Source of the DNA: an uncultured Christensenella sp.
GTDB taxonomy: Bacteria > Bacillota > Clostridia > Christensenellales > Borkfalkiaceae
Direction of reading: 5' to 3'
NCBI GenBank assembly: GCA_910577555.1
Contig: CAJTLF010000008.1
Location: 22,956 to 86,955, forward strand
Length of the DNA stretch: 64,000 nt
Shown: piece after piece, positions 47,001 through 54,584 of the stretch
Position numbering within the stretch: the stretch's first letter is position 1
How the letters are laid out: each line of letters opens with the position of its first letter
Notes under the pieces: model-generated
The model's input: only the letters and a program-made list of their open reading frames with translations
Databases searched by the model: none
What the model was told of the DNA's origin: nothing
Made by a program: the position numbers and the translations under genes

Positions 47001-50000
47001 CGCGTTGCCGTTGCCGTCAACCCAACCGACGGTAACTTCGCGCTGTCCTATTACGAATTCCTTCTGCGTTTCCAGAAGTCTGAAATTGCGCTGTGCGTCC
47101 GCGTTCTGCAAGCTGACGCGCATTGCGTAAGTGCCCGCGTTTACGGGAACGGTAGTCGTCCACGCACCCACTACGCCGCTTATATAGGGCGCGTATTCAA
47201 CGGTGAGTACGAAGTTCCCGCTCGCGTAAGGGTTGCTTGCCGTTGCCTTGGGAGTCTTACCCGTGCCGTCGAAAGTCCACTCGAAAGCGTTTTCGTTCTG
47301 AGCGTTGCCCGCCCAATGCACGCTTACGTTCTTTTTATTGATTACTATCTGTGCCGAATACGAGCCGTTCAGTACGTAGTTTGAATTTTCGGGCAGAGTT
47401 GCAACCGCCTTGTAAGTTCCCGCCTTGATGGGTGCGCCCGTAAGCAGAGTATCGCCTTCGTAATAGCTGATTACGGGCTTCACCTTGCCGCGGTCCGCGC
47501 CTATAAGACCGACCACTTCACCCGTTACGGGGTGACTCTCGGTATTGTATTCGAAGGTATGCTCGTCGCCGTCCGCAAAGCTTACGGACGCTTCAAGCTG
47601 TCTTATAATATATAATGCAGTCGTGCCGGTAAGGACGATATTGTCGTCGGGTGCTCTCAATGAAACGGTAACCTGCCAGTTGCCCGCGTTCGCGCTTGCC
47701 GCCGTGGCAGTTCCCGCAATTCCCCTGCGGCTGTATTCGAACGATAACAGCGTGTTCGCAACCATGTTGTTTGCAAGGTTGCCTAAAACCGCAACGGGCG
47801 CGTGAGCGTTGCCGTCGTACAGCCAGTAATATCCGCTTGCGTTGCCCTTTGCATTCTGATATTCCCAGCTTACCGAAATATAGCGCACGTTTATTTTAAA
47901 GGAAATACCCGTGTTGGTATAGTAGTTGTTGGGGTCTTCTACGGAGTAGGAGTATTCGCCTGCGTTCTTCGCGCTGTCACTGCTGTCTGCGGTTAGCGGA
48001 ACTTCCTGCCCGTCAAGCCCGAGCGCGCGGAACTTGTAGTAAAGTCCCGTATATTGTATAGTGTTTTCTTCGAAAGGCTTCCACTCGCCCCAAGCCGAGC
48101 CGTCGGTTGAAGTTGCGTACTGCCATTTAAGTTGCGTTTGGACTATATCGAGTTGTAATACGTTATTGTTTAATACGGGTGTAGATGAAACGGAAACGCT
48201 GTAACCGTAAGTACCTACCGCGCTTACGTCCCCCGCATTCGAAACCCAGTTGGTTATTGCGGTGTTGGTAGCCTTATCCCAGGCGCGTACTTTATAGGTT
48301 GCACCCGTATACGGCAATTTCAAATAGTTGCCGTCGATATCGGTATAAGTTGCGCCGTTATCCGTGGAATATTGCCAGGTTACCTGTTTTTCGGCAACGG
48401 GACCTGCGCCGAGCACCGCATCTTTATTAGAGTCGTAAGCAATATGATAAGCAGGGTCGTCGGAGAAGAAATAAGTTCTTACGTTAGCCGTGTTATACTT
48501 ACCGTAATCTTTTGTAAACGGTAAAGTTACATTCTGCTTGTAAAGAATATTAACGCCTATAAGCGTAACTTTATTCGCTCCGCCAAGTGCGCCCGTAATA
48601 TGGAAAATATCTTCTTCGGCGTATGCGGCATCATTGTTTCTTTCCATGCAAAGCTGGAAATTATCCGCATTGCTTAGACCGTTCGTATTGTTTACGATTA
48701 TACCGCCGCTGATATATATTAAATTCCTATGTACGTGTACGCCGCCACCGCCTTGTTCCGCTTTATTGCCCGTAATCACGCCGCCGTTTATAGTCAAATT
48801 ACCTGCCGCGCGCACGCCGCCGCCGTAACCGCCGGCAATGTTGTTTATAATCTCACCGCCGTTTAAAGTAAAACTGCCGCGCGCGTGCACACCGCCGCCC
48901 GAGCTGATGGATTTGTTATCGCTGATGACGCCGCCGTTCATCGTAAACGTTCCGTCTTCAGAAAAGGAAACGCCGGCACCCAAATCAGTGCAACTATTTC
49001 CGCTGATGACACCGCCGTTCATTTCAAACTGGGCGTTGTCCATCACTAAACCGCCACCTTCGGTATTCGACGTATTGCCGGATATTTCACCGCCGTTCAT
49101 AGTCACTTGCGAAACGTTACTTATGTAAACGCCGCCACCGCCGCTACTCGCCGTATTGCCGTATATTCTTCCGTCGTTTATAACGGCGTCAACACTACAA
49201 AGATTAACGCCACCGCTGGTACCCGACGTGTTGCCGGAAACTTCGCCGCCGTTCATTTCGAAATAGTTCCTGACGGCATGGGGCATATTAGTCGTATCCG
49301 TCCATATGAACATGCCGCCTGCCGAACCCGTCGCAGTATTATTATTGACTTTACCGCCGTTCATATAGAGTTGTGCGCCGTTATTTATGTAAATGCCGCC
49401 GCCCCATTGTGCGTTGTTATTGCAAATTTCACCGCCGTTTAAGGTGAGTTTACCTATGGAAACGGGCTTATTATTGCTATCGTACGAGGTGCGCACCAAA
49501 ATACCGCCGCCATTACGCGTGGTTGAGTTTTCGTTTATTTTGCCGCCGTTAATGGTTACTACACCGTAAGAAGTTATGCCGCCGCCGCCCATATATGTGG
49601 GGTCAACGGTATTTGTGTTGCGGCAGATTTCGCCGCCGTTCATTATAAATTCGGCGTTATGCTGTACGAATAAGCCGCCGCCCGCGCCCGTAGCTGAATT
49701 GTTGCCGTTAATTTCGCCGCCGTTCATTGTAAGCTTTGAAGCATACATCTGTATACCGCCGCCCGCGCCGATTTTATTCGTCAATACGTTATCGTTTATC
49801 TTACCGCCGTTAATAACGTTAATGGTGTTATAGGACAAGAAAGCTCCGCCTGCGCCCGCGCGATTTGCGACGTTATTGGAAATTTCGCCGCCGTTCATTG
49901 TAAAACTACAATTACCGCTGTTTGCGGAGTCAACTAAAAATAAACCGCCGCCCGCATTATCCGCCGTGTTGCCGTATATTCTGCCGCCGTTTATAGTGAT

Positions 50001-51737
50001 TTGAACGTTACCCGTACCGTATAAACCGCCGCCGTTCGTTTTAGTATAGTTACCTTCTATACTGCCGCCGTTCATTTCAAACGAACCGTTAGAGAAGAAA
50101 ATACCACCGCCGTTAGCTTCTCGGTTTTCAGCATAAACTCTGTTGCCCGTGATAGTGCCGCCGTTTATAGTGAGTTTAGGACTTGATTCCGTATCGGCCA
50201 CGTAAATACCGCCGCCCGAATTATGCGTGTATCCGCCGGTGATTTTACCCGTTTTCTTGGCAGAGCTGTCTTCGATTGTAAGTTCACCGTGTACTCTGAT
50301 TACTGACCCGAATGATTCAAGTACTTCATCAAGATTACGGTCTATGGTATGGCCGTTCAAGTCAAGAATAATATTCGCGCCTACGGGAACTTGTATTCTG
50401 CCCGACCCAAAAGGCGTGCTAGCGTCTTCGCCTTCGCCGAATGAAGTTTTATACGTTTCGTGGGGGTTTGCTATCCAGTTGCGGGGCAGCTTAAAAGTTA
50501 CCTGCTTGCCGCCGTTATTCAAGCTTTCCTGAACTGCCGCATTCCATTCGTTCGCCGTTTTTTCGCAGTCTGCGGGGTCAACGGGCTCGTTGCCTTCCGC
50601 CGCCGCCATTGCCAAAGAAAGATTCAAGTGCAACGCAGGACGAACTGCAAAGCTAACGTTAGTAGCATTACCGTAATGGCTACCAGTAGGACCGAGAGCA
50701 TACACGCGGCTAGCATAGTTATACTCGCCGGAACGCAACCATGATTGCCCCGTGTGACCTGCGGCAGAAGAGCTATCTGAAGATGCCGTGTTGGTATTAC
50801 CGCGCTGGGTTGCGCTTAAGCCCCACATACCTACTCGCGTACTATCCCAACCCGTTTCAGATAAGCTGGGTAACCATAATTTATCCGTTTTCCAGTCGCC
50901 GTAACCGGACTTTGTCTGTATATCAGCCATATTAACGGTGCTATCTGAGAACCAACTATGCCCGCTTATATTGGACTTTTGACCGTATGCGTCGTTGGGG
51001 AAATAATTGAAATAAGTTGAAGTATATTCGGTTTCCTGATAGGCAATCTGTGCGGGGGTGGATATGTATTTGCCAAGTTGAGCGTTATCCGTAAATCTGG
51101 TCCAGGCGGGGTTTTGCGTTCCCGCCGTGAGTTCGGTTGCGGTTTCGGTTGCCGAATAAGAAGAGCCTACGAGCGAACTGCGTATTAAGCTTGTTGCGTA
51201 CATACTTGACGGGTAATTTACGTTGGTCGCGTTCACCGCGTGCGGGCTGGACTGTGAAACCACGTCGTTATCGAGACCCGCTCTTTTGCCGGTATCCGCA
51301 AGATATAGCGTGACTACCACGTCGCCCGCCGCGCCTGCCGCGTTGGTCGTGACGGAAGGAGCGCGCGTTTTGCTTACGTAAGCTATATTCCAGGTGTAAC
51401 CGCCGAAAACTATTTTGTAATCGGAAAGCTTATCCGCCTTTACCGCGCCGCTACCTATTGCCGACGACATAGTAGCGTACGAATAGTTAGCGGTAGCGTT
51501 GCCGCTTGCCGCCCTGCCTATTGCGTTTATTAATTTGCGGTAGTCGTTCGCGCTTGCGTCGGAAATGCCGCTTTCGCCGTTGCTCAACACGAAAGTATTA
51601 TTGCCCGTTGCGGTTGCGTCTGCAATTGACAACGGGTTATTAATGAAATAATTTAATCCGAGCGCGCCCGTTGCACAACAGAACACCGAGCAAAACAAAG
51701 CGAGTAAACTCTTTTTTACGCGTACGAATTTGTTCAT
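41019..51737 (-). CDS. Giant membrane-anchored beta-helix/MBG-repeat protein (~3572 residues)
   Basis: I start at the ATG at 51737 (MNKFVRVKKSLLALFCSVF), a signal peptide preceded by AGGGGG. The frame is open upstream, but that extension reads through a REP-like repeat. Layout: DUF6273-like domain at about 80-420 (WLPSLSETGW, SFAVRPALHLNLS). Beta-helix at about 470-1060 with some twenty coils of the type MNGGEISGNxxxxGGG. About 22 MBG-type repeats at about 1090-3410 (VxW...YDGxxHxPxA). A transmembrane helix (WVWYVAIGAGVLLFILIIV) comes near the C-terminus, then a Lys/Arg stop-transfer and an acidic tail (MDDDDGFYDD). It shares its N-terminal order with the 2604-residue neighbour, so the pair arose by duplication. 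I infer a long, rigid surface stalk or adhesin. Confidence 0.9.
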   Translation of the reverse strand: MNKFVRVKKSLLALFCSVFCCATGALGLNYFINNPLSIADATATGNNTFVLSNGESGISDASANDYRKLINAIGRAASGNATANYSYATMSSAIGSGAVKADKLSDYKIVFGGYTWNIAYVSKTRAPSVTTNAAGAAGDVVVTLYLADTGKRAGLDNDVVSQSSPHAVNATNVNYPSSMYATSLIRSSLVGSSYSATETATELTAGTQNPAWTRFTDNAQLGKYISTPAQIAYQETEYTSTYFNYFPNDAYGQKSNISGHSWFSDSTVNMADIQTKSGYGDWKTDKLWLPSLSETGWDSTRVGMWGLSATQRGNTNTASSDSSSAAGHTGQSWLRSGEYNYASRVYALGPTGSHYGNATNVSFAVRPALHLNLSLAMAAAEGNEPVDPADCEKTANEWNAAVQESLNNGGKQVTFKLPRNWIANPHETYKTSFGEGEDASTPFGSGRIQVPVGANIILDLNGHTIDRNLDEVLESFGSVIRVHGELTIEDSSAKKTGKITGGYTHNSGGGIYVADTESSPKLTINGGTITGNRVYAENREANGGGIFFSNGSFEMNGGSIEGNYTKTNGGGLYGTGNVQITINGGRIYGNTADNAGGGLFLVDSANSGNCSFTMNGGEISNNVANRAGAGGAFLSYNTINVINGGKINDNVLTNKIGAGGGIQMYASKLTMNGGEINGNNSATGAGGGLFVQHNAEFIMNGGEICRNTNTVDPTYMGGGGITSYGVVTINGGKINENSTTRNGGGILVRTSYDSNNKPVSIGKLTLNGGEICNNNAQWGGGIYINNGAQLYMNGGKVNNNTATGSAGGMFIWTDTTNMPHAVRNYFEMNGGEVSGNTSGTSGGVNLCSVDAVINDGRIYGNTASSGGGGVYISNVSQVTMNGGEISGNTSNTEGGGLVMDNAQFEMNGGVISGNSCTDLGAGVSFSEDGTFTMNGGVISDNKSISSGGGVHARGSFTLNGGEIINNIAGGYGGGVRAAGNLTINGGVITGNKAEQGGGGVHVHRNLIYISGGIIVNNTNGLSNADNFQLCMERNNDAAYAEEDIFHITGALGGANKVTLIGVNILYKQNVTLPFTKDYGKYNTANVRTYFFSDDPAYHIAYDSNKDAVLGAGPVAEKQVTWQYSTDNGATYTDIDGNYLKLPYTGATYKVRAWDKATNTAITNWVSNAGDVSAVGTYGYSVSVSSTPVLNNNVLQLDIVQTQLKWQYATSTDGSAWGEWKPFEENTIQYTGLYYKFRALGLDGQEVPLTADSSDSAKNAGEYSYSVEDPNNYYTNTGISFKINVRYISVSWEYQNAKGNASGYYWLYDGNAHAPVAVLGNLANNMVANTLLSFEYSRRGIAGTATAASANAGNWQVTVSLRAPDDNIVLTGTTALYIIRQLEASVSFADGDEHTFEYNTESHPVTGEVVGLIGADRGKVKPVISYYEGDTLLTGAPIKAGTYKAVATLPENSNYVLNGSYSAQIVINKKNVSVHWAGNAQNENAFEWTFDGTGKTPKATASNPYASGNFVLTVEYAPYISGVVGAWTTTVPVNAGTYAMRVSLQNADAQRNFRLLETQKEFVIGQREVTVGWVDGNGNAVTPNADGVVIWQYDGEGHTVQPSIFANGVTVDGTVGVQLDAERTDAQKDNLTTNASGTAIVANAKLTDNDFNKNFKITGSTSVKYQVIKRELSTASWVDKNDGVYDCSSVISYPYGSIVGAEGPGFKSVTAQGVNGSLTLESVSYDASFADETAWAVDTVNGYKATARLSAADWANYKFVGDNAENDGRTVFVKFYVRPASASRVEVDVVWANFAPENYPTSEVGEQVTGLTQRPYERFRDNLEGDGSTVTQATFTYTYSGKLLRPYAVRELFDDDGNYIGYELLATTTEQSVDAGNYILALLPANGNNNYAYSGRMECSYTIKPQDVKISWQKETAYYFNGGVQGPVATVCDSEGNALYTYGEENGNVFGLEVSLGRNAGLHTAKATVNGNYNITDGAKESYAINKLAIKADALSWSINNNEKWTAGENKPVTATFTYTNENNGYEYEIVFVITGAAETVGKHVATANLDSAIAEHDNFRIEGAATRSYEIVPVSTGTVYWVAERGGAYSSDPITYVYDGKVHTPSAYYYPAGADTSDPEQRVWLDDYIVTEAKPDAGKRLAKLEGDLDFTGAETVCEFEILPMPVLVEWDKASLSVDFDGAAHSPVAKRMYGANNVELVLGVDYTVTEYIWANTYTARLTFLNNNYTYATQDADGNPAGNTCQFTVNKADLSASAVWDFATAGANGDATNGWYWQYDAQNHAPVLKLDGIMLNGNGVAFTFKYSGVAASAGVHTVRAEIASAICDGQDVTSNYTLGGINTDYEIKPFEITVNWSFAGALGDATDGWYWHYDGKEHAPTASYTSWDGVKSLTVYGAARNASDAKYVARVTLPDNCVFASGETGTHEFEIKRANIIVEWRGDADGEFVYDTDDFGAQLSTGAWHWTYDGKEHAPVPYVADTNTRLEVTGLRVNAGTYTATAAQDNANYVIEKGGEVTFVIDPMQVYIKWYGDNDSETDFDYEYTGSAVERVPKAFLTDAAGEFILVDGNRVEVTVRGTASTMGTHKALAEDTFANYDFASDAVVEKEFKISAKDLADYSFEWRDASNTATVSRDDDDYIVYTYEFNGTAQAPVPFVTLPGNFNLIINMGTPAAPGGQISAITEVGEYFITASYADPNYKIPDGYAVIRVVITTRKVDVEWSKDTLVYNGTAQAPAAYYTDAFGNKVELKVTGAATDAGEKYKAVADFRAATGNYVLNSETVEKTFTIEKRTLGVSWAWGNEWTDGHATYDGLTHSPVPTVSGENIFAGDIGKLTVYFEISDKNGVLNDANGLVKTVKDAGAYKMTLKLGGDAMANYKFEDKKGEAEFTIDKKALTVTAQDVQVDYGSNAPDYQVAFDGFAAAEADAELARVLASKRSWLTCPYTNRTVPGPKPDGSDLANYTIGFVENRLSALLPNYSITFVTGTITVVPVKGTVVWSGELDDYGAEYDGAEYKPTAYYYDTNGSLVVLDVFYAKLNDNGSYTVDENASPAINAGIYYVVARAKNGNVTLSNAETSYQIHKREISVNIESKTSVYGDSARTLTWKYATDKRPLDGDDLGITLNCEVNDQNTFTGGFKDVGSYLIIGSWNTDNFGVNYEVIFSGEGEDSASGENIHGVYTVTNAKIVITKANETFSDEEFTSIQSLNGGDGWEILLAKVDENGKPIYIKYAGNQDANVHILYSRRHNIGQVGSLIDPPDPHDMSEEVNRYRESVDLIRDAGCYAINYVIEIPNHETLYGTWRVLMLPESRVVRITFVGDYISEYGTEVPEDLAILLLNRGLIELKNISASDFRRNATARVVNGADEVNGKTGVGSYTIEIELANNDDNVDRIVSYHNDFGDEDTNVNRFKITPKVIDIDWGNLNYEHDGEQHIPTPITTGWVTNESFTLPEIKVSASNDGIENTAYTLEDNGVSVTVIVKATGDFKTAGGHTLRVFIESPNYTIVENKDIGTVSVKGADTTKTQFQIPEWVWYVAIGAGVLLFILIIVIVVLSKRKGTVINGMDDDDGFYDDAT

Positions 51738-51824
51738 AATATATCTGCCCCCTGATTGAGAGTTTTGAATTATTTTTTTGTTTTTTGTAAACGATGGGAT
51801 TAGGTTGGTTGCCGTTTCGTTCTT

Positions 51825-51986
51825 CTGGATTGCTTCGCTGTCGCTCGCAATGACGGGGAAGAGTTGCGCATGCCTATCCGTCATTCCGAGCCTTTGGCGA
51901 AGGAATCCAGATAGTACCCCGCTTGTCTTTACTTGCGCTTTGTTTTGGTGGATTGCTTCGTCGCTACGCTCCTCGCAATGACGGGG
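51825..51986. repeat. Cluster of three REP-like elements upstream of the giant gene
   Basis: Copies lie at 51825-51858 and 51949-51986 (GGATTGCTTCG...CGCAATGACGGGG), with a related inverted form at 51879-51910 (CGTCATTCCGAG...GGAATCCAG). Together they fill much of the 549-bp gap between the giant gene and the symporter gene. They have no reading frame of their own. Confidence 0.8.
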
Positions 51987-52021
51987 AGCAAATGACAGAC
52001 GAGAGTTTATCCATCACAAAA

Positions 52022-52211
52022 CGCAAAAAAACGCGTGCCGTTAAGACACGCGTTTTATAATAAAACAAAAGCGGTACCCTAACGGATACCACAAAATTCA
52101 TACGGAAAACGACCCAACCAACAAAGTCGCCGAAAATACGTCGGTATGCAAATACCAACGCTTTTACCGCCTTTGCCGCGGGTTTTCGTATTCAAATGAA
52201 ATAATGTGGTA
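52022..52211 (-). ncRNA. Candidate long-hairpin small RNA, 6S-like
   Basis: A predicted transcript of about 190 nt with its own promoter and terminator and no reading frame. Its 5' end UACCACA (52211-52205) pairs with UGUGGUA (52093-52087), closing a rod of about 125 nt. Inner pairings run in order along the rod: AUACG/CGUAU, AAAAC/GUUUU, GGCAAAG/CUUUGUU (two G-U pairs) and an apical 8-bp stem GUUGGUAU/AUACCGAC with loop UUGC. An asymmetric bubble of about 13 nt by 6 nt sits next to the closing stem. Length and rod shape resemble 6S RNA, but I cannot confirm the family. It is not an SRP RNA, as the GGAA apical loop is absent. Confidence 0.55.
52028..52056 (-). terminator. Terminator of the candidate small RNA
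   Basis: Stem AAAACGCGTG/CACGCGTTTT (52028-52037 and 52047-52056), followed on the minus strand by a run of seven Ts. It could also stop transcription from the symporter gene 230 bp upstream. Confidence 0.85.
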
Positions 52212-52216
52212 CGTTA

Positions 52217-52245
52217 AGTATACCACTATATTTTTTGTATTTCAA
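52217..52245 (-). promoter_or_regulatory. Promoter of the candidate small RNA
   Basis: Minus strand: -35 TTGAAA (52240-52245), a 17-bp spacer and -10 TATACT (52217-52222). The expected start, 52210-52211, is the first base of the RNA's closing stem. Confidence 0.8.
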
Positions 52246-52286
52246 TCTTTTCAGCCAATTATTTTTGATTTTTTACCCTAAATTCG

Positions 52287-53867
52287 TTACTTTTTTACCC
52301 TTTTTCTCCAAAATCTGCCAAATATGGCGGGGTTTAGGTGTTTTTTTAAACGACGGCGGCGGTCGCGCGGAGTTTTGAACGGCGGTTTATAACTAAGCCA
52401 TATACCGCATACAAAAACGGTTATCGACAGTCCCGCGCCGAAAGCGAATATTACCCACGCGGGATACGCAAGGGGCGAGCATATTACCCTGTATACTTCC
52501 ATAACGCAAAGGCATATAAGCACGGCGGGGCTTAAATACTTAACGGAAACGCAAAACGCCGCTTTGGGCAGTTTGAGTTTTTTTGAATATTTATTTATCT
52601 CGTCGGTGAGAGTTTCGGTCACGCGGGAACGGGACAATAAAAGAGTTTCGGCAATACCCAGCGCGAGAACGTTATAAAAGTTGACGAAGTTATCCGCCAC
52701 TTCCGCTATCAGCGGCGCGGCGGTGGTTGCGAACACCGCGCTTATTATACCGCCGATTACGCATATATATATTACCGTTTTTTTCTTGTCCGCGCCACGC
52801 TCGGTAACGAAAGGGGAAATGAACGCTTCGAGCATGCTCACCGCCGACTGAATTGCCATCATTGCAAGCGAAGAATAGAACAGCACGCCGACGATTGCGT
52901 TGAGCGCGGTATATGCGCCGAATAATCGGGTTATCGCCACGGGATATACGGCGAAAGCCGTTATTATGCCGCTTGCGCCTATTGCGTTCTGAAGTCCGCA
53001 ACCGTATAGCGTGGTGAAAAGAACTACGGACGCAAGCACGCTTACACCGAAGTCGGCGGCGGCAACGGCGAGCGCACCCGTGAATATATTCGATTTCGCG
53101 GGCAGATAAGAGCCGTATACGGGCATTATTCCCACCACTATCGAGAGCGAGAAAAAAACCTGACCGAGCGCGGTAAGCCAAAGGTCGGGGCGGGACAGGG
53201 CGGAAAAGTCGGGCAGAAACAGAGCCTGCAGGGCTTGCGGGGCGGTTTGGTAGAGCATACCCCTGCCCGCAAGCAAAACCAAAAGAGCAACAGGGATTAT
53301 CACGGTGAACTTAGCGGCTTTGGAAAGAGTGCCCGCGCCGCCGCGCACGCAAAAGTACATTACCGCCCACGCCGCGAGTATACAGCCGAGAACGAGCGGG
53401 GAAACGCCGTCTATAATTCCGTCGTTGCGCGATTTTAAGACCTGCGCGAAAAAGTAATCGGAAATCTGCGACTGACCGAGTTCGGGGGCGCGCACGGCAA
53501 GCGGGGCTATATGCGCCGCCGTGGCTATTATCCAGCCCGCAAGCCCCGCGTAAATCACCGCGGTTATTACCGAATTAAAGCACGCCGCCCACCCGACCGC
53601 CGCCGCGGGCTTCGAATGACGGGACACGAGCGCGCCCATACAGCGCGGCGAACCGCCGCCGTACCTGCGGCCGAGCGCGATTTCGGCGTTTAACAGCGGT
53701 ATGCCCAAAATTATAAGGGCGGCGAAGTATATTAAAAGAAACGCTCCGCCGCCGTATTTTGCGCACAGCCCGGGGAAACGCAACGCATTGCCAAGCCCCA
53801 CCGCCGCGCCTATGCTTGAAAGTATAAAACCGCTTTTCGATTTGAATTTATCAGACGCGTCTTTCAT
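52287..53867 (-). CDS. Neurotransmitter:sodium symporter (NSS/SNF) family transporter
   Basis: 526 residues with about twelve membrane helices. TM1 contains the unwound Na+/substrate-site motif as AAVGLGNALRFPGLCAKYGGGAF; most bacterial members have GLGN(I/L)WRFP, so Trp is replaced by Ala here. Later segments include GWAACFNSVITAVIYAGLAGW, FSLSIVVGIMPVYGSYLP and YSSLAMMAIQSAVSMLEAF. The family uses the Na+ gradient to import amino acids (LeuT, Tyt1, MhsT). The substrate cannot be told from sequence here. The C-terminal 30 residues are basic and cytoplasmic. No clear ribosome binding site precedes the ATG. Confidence 0.9.
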   Translation of the reverse strand: MKDASDKFKSKSGFILSSIGAAVGLGNALRFPGLCAKYGGGAFLLIYFAALIILGIPLLNAEIALGRRYGGGSPRCMGALVSRHSKPAAAVGWAACFNSVITAVIYAGLAGWIIATAAHIAPLAVRAPELGQSQISDYFFAQVLKSRNDGIIDGVSPLVLGCILAAWAVMYFCVRGGAGTLSKAAKFTVIIPVALLVLLAGRGMLYQTAPQALQALFLPDFSALSRPDLWLTALGQVFFSLSIVVGIMPVYGSYLPAKSNIFTGALAVAAADFGVSVLASVVLFTTLYGCGLQNAIGASGIITAFAVYPVAITRLFGAYTALNAIVGVLFYSSLAMMAIQSAVSMLEAFISPFVTERGADKKKTVIYICVIGGIISAVFATTAAPLIAEVADNFVNFYNVLALGIAETLLLSRSRVTETLTDEINKYSKKLKLPKAAFCVSVKYLSPAVLICLCVMEVYRVICSPLAYPAWVIFAFGAGLSITVFVCGIWLSYKPPFKTPRDRRRRLKKHLNPAIFGRFWRKRVKK

Positions 53868-53914
53868 ACCATTATATATATTATGGTAAACGGCGATTAT
53901 TACCCGACGAAAAA

Positions 53915-53939
53915 ATAAGCCCTTCCGAAACGGAAAGGC
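53915..53939 (-). terminator. Terminator after rex
   Basis: Stem GCCCTTCCG/CGGAAAGGC with one offset pair and an AAA loop (53919-53939). On the minus strand it is followed by TTATTTTTT, 26 bp past the rex stop codon. Confidence 0.8.
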
Positions 53940-53964
53940 GCGTAGTTTTTATTAGTATTGACAA

Positions 53965-54573
53965 TCAGGTAGACCACAGAATGGCAAGGTTTGCCGCCAC
54001 GTCTATATTGCGCACGGTAAAGCCTTCGGGCACCTGCAACAAAACGGGGGCGAAGTTTAAAATCTTTTTAACGCCGCAGTTCACGAGCGAGTCCGCCACT
54101 TCCTGGGCAACCGCCGCGGGAACGCAGATAACGGCGAGCTTTACCCCGTATTCGTCCACGCCCTGCTTTAATTCGGCAATATCCTTTACGGGTTTTTGCG
54201 AAACCACGGTGTTTATTTTTTTCTCGTCGCTGTCGAACGCCGCGACTATTTCTATTCCGTAATTTTTAAAACCGCCGTAAGCGAGCAGGGCTTGACCCAC
54301 TTCGCCCGCGCCGATTATAACGGTATTCTTCTTTTCGTTACAGCCGAGATATTCTTCGAGTGCCGAAACGAGCTCGCTCAGCTTATACCCTACGCGCGTT
54401 CTGCCCTGCGCCGAAGTGAAAGCCAAATCTTTTCTGACGAGTACTTCGCCCATATTCAGAGCGCGGGCTATCGCGCCCGAAGAAATGAACCGTTCTCCGT
54501 CGCCCAAAGTCTTTAAATAATTCAGATAGACAGGCAAGCGTTGCAAACTCGCTTCAGATATTTCGTTTTTCAT
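53965..54573 (-). CDS. rex: Redox-sensing transcriptional repressor Rex
   Basis: 202 residues, close to the family's ~210. The N-terminal winged helix (ASLQRLPVYLNYLKTLG, SSGAIARALNMGEVLVRKDLA) is followed by a Rossmann NAD(H)-binding domain (VIIGAGEVGQALLAYGGF, then AAFDSDEKK), and the C-terminal FAPVLLQVPEGFTVRNIDVA is typical. Rex senses NADH/NAD+ and represses fermentation and hydrogen genes. The hydrogenase operon in this window is an obvious candidate target, though I saw no clear Rex box there. It is 11 bp downstream of the glucokinase gene, with AAAGGTGAT before the ATG. Confidence 0.94.
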   Translation of the reverse strand: MKNEISEASLQRLPVYLNYLKTLGDGERFISSGAIARALNMGEVLVRKDLAFTSAQGRTRVGYKLSELVSALEEYLGCNEKKNTVIIGAGEVGQALLAYGGFKNYGIEIVAAFDSDEKKINTVVSQKPVKDIAELKQGVDEYGVKLAVICVPAAVAQEVADSLVNCGVKKILNFAPVLLQVPEGFTVRNIDVAANLAILWST

Positions 54574-54584
54574 TCAATCACCTT

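Noticed and set aside
51738..51884. N-terminal extension of the 3572-residue protein from 51884
   Set aside because: The extra 49 residues come from a REP-like repeat and AT-rich sequence and would sit before a normal signal peptide. The ATG at 51737 has its own ribosome binding site.
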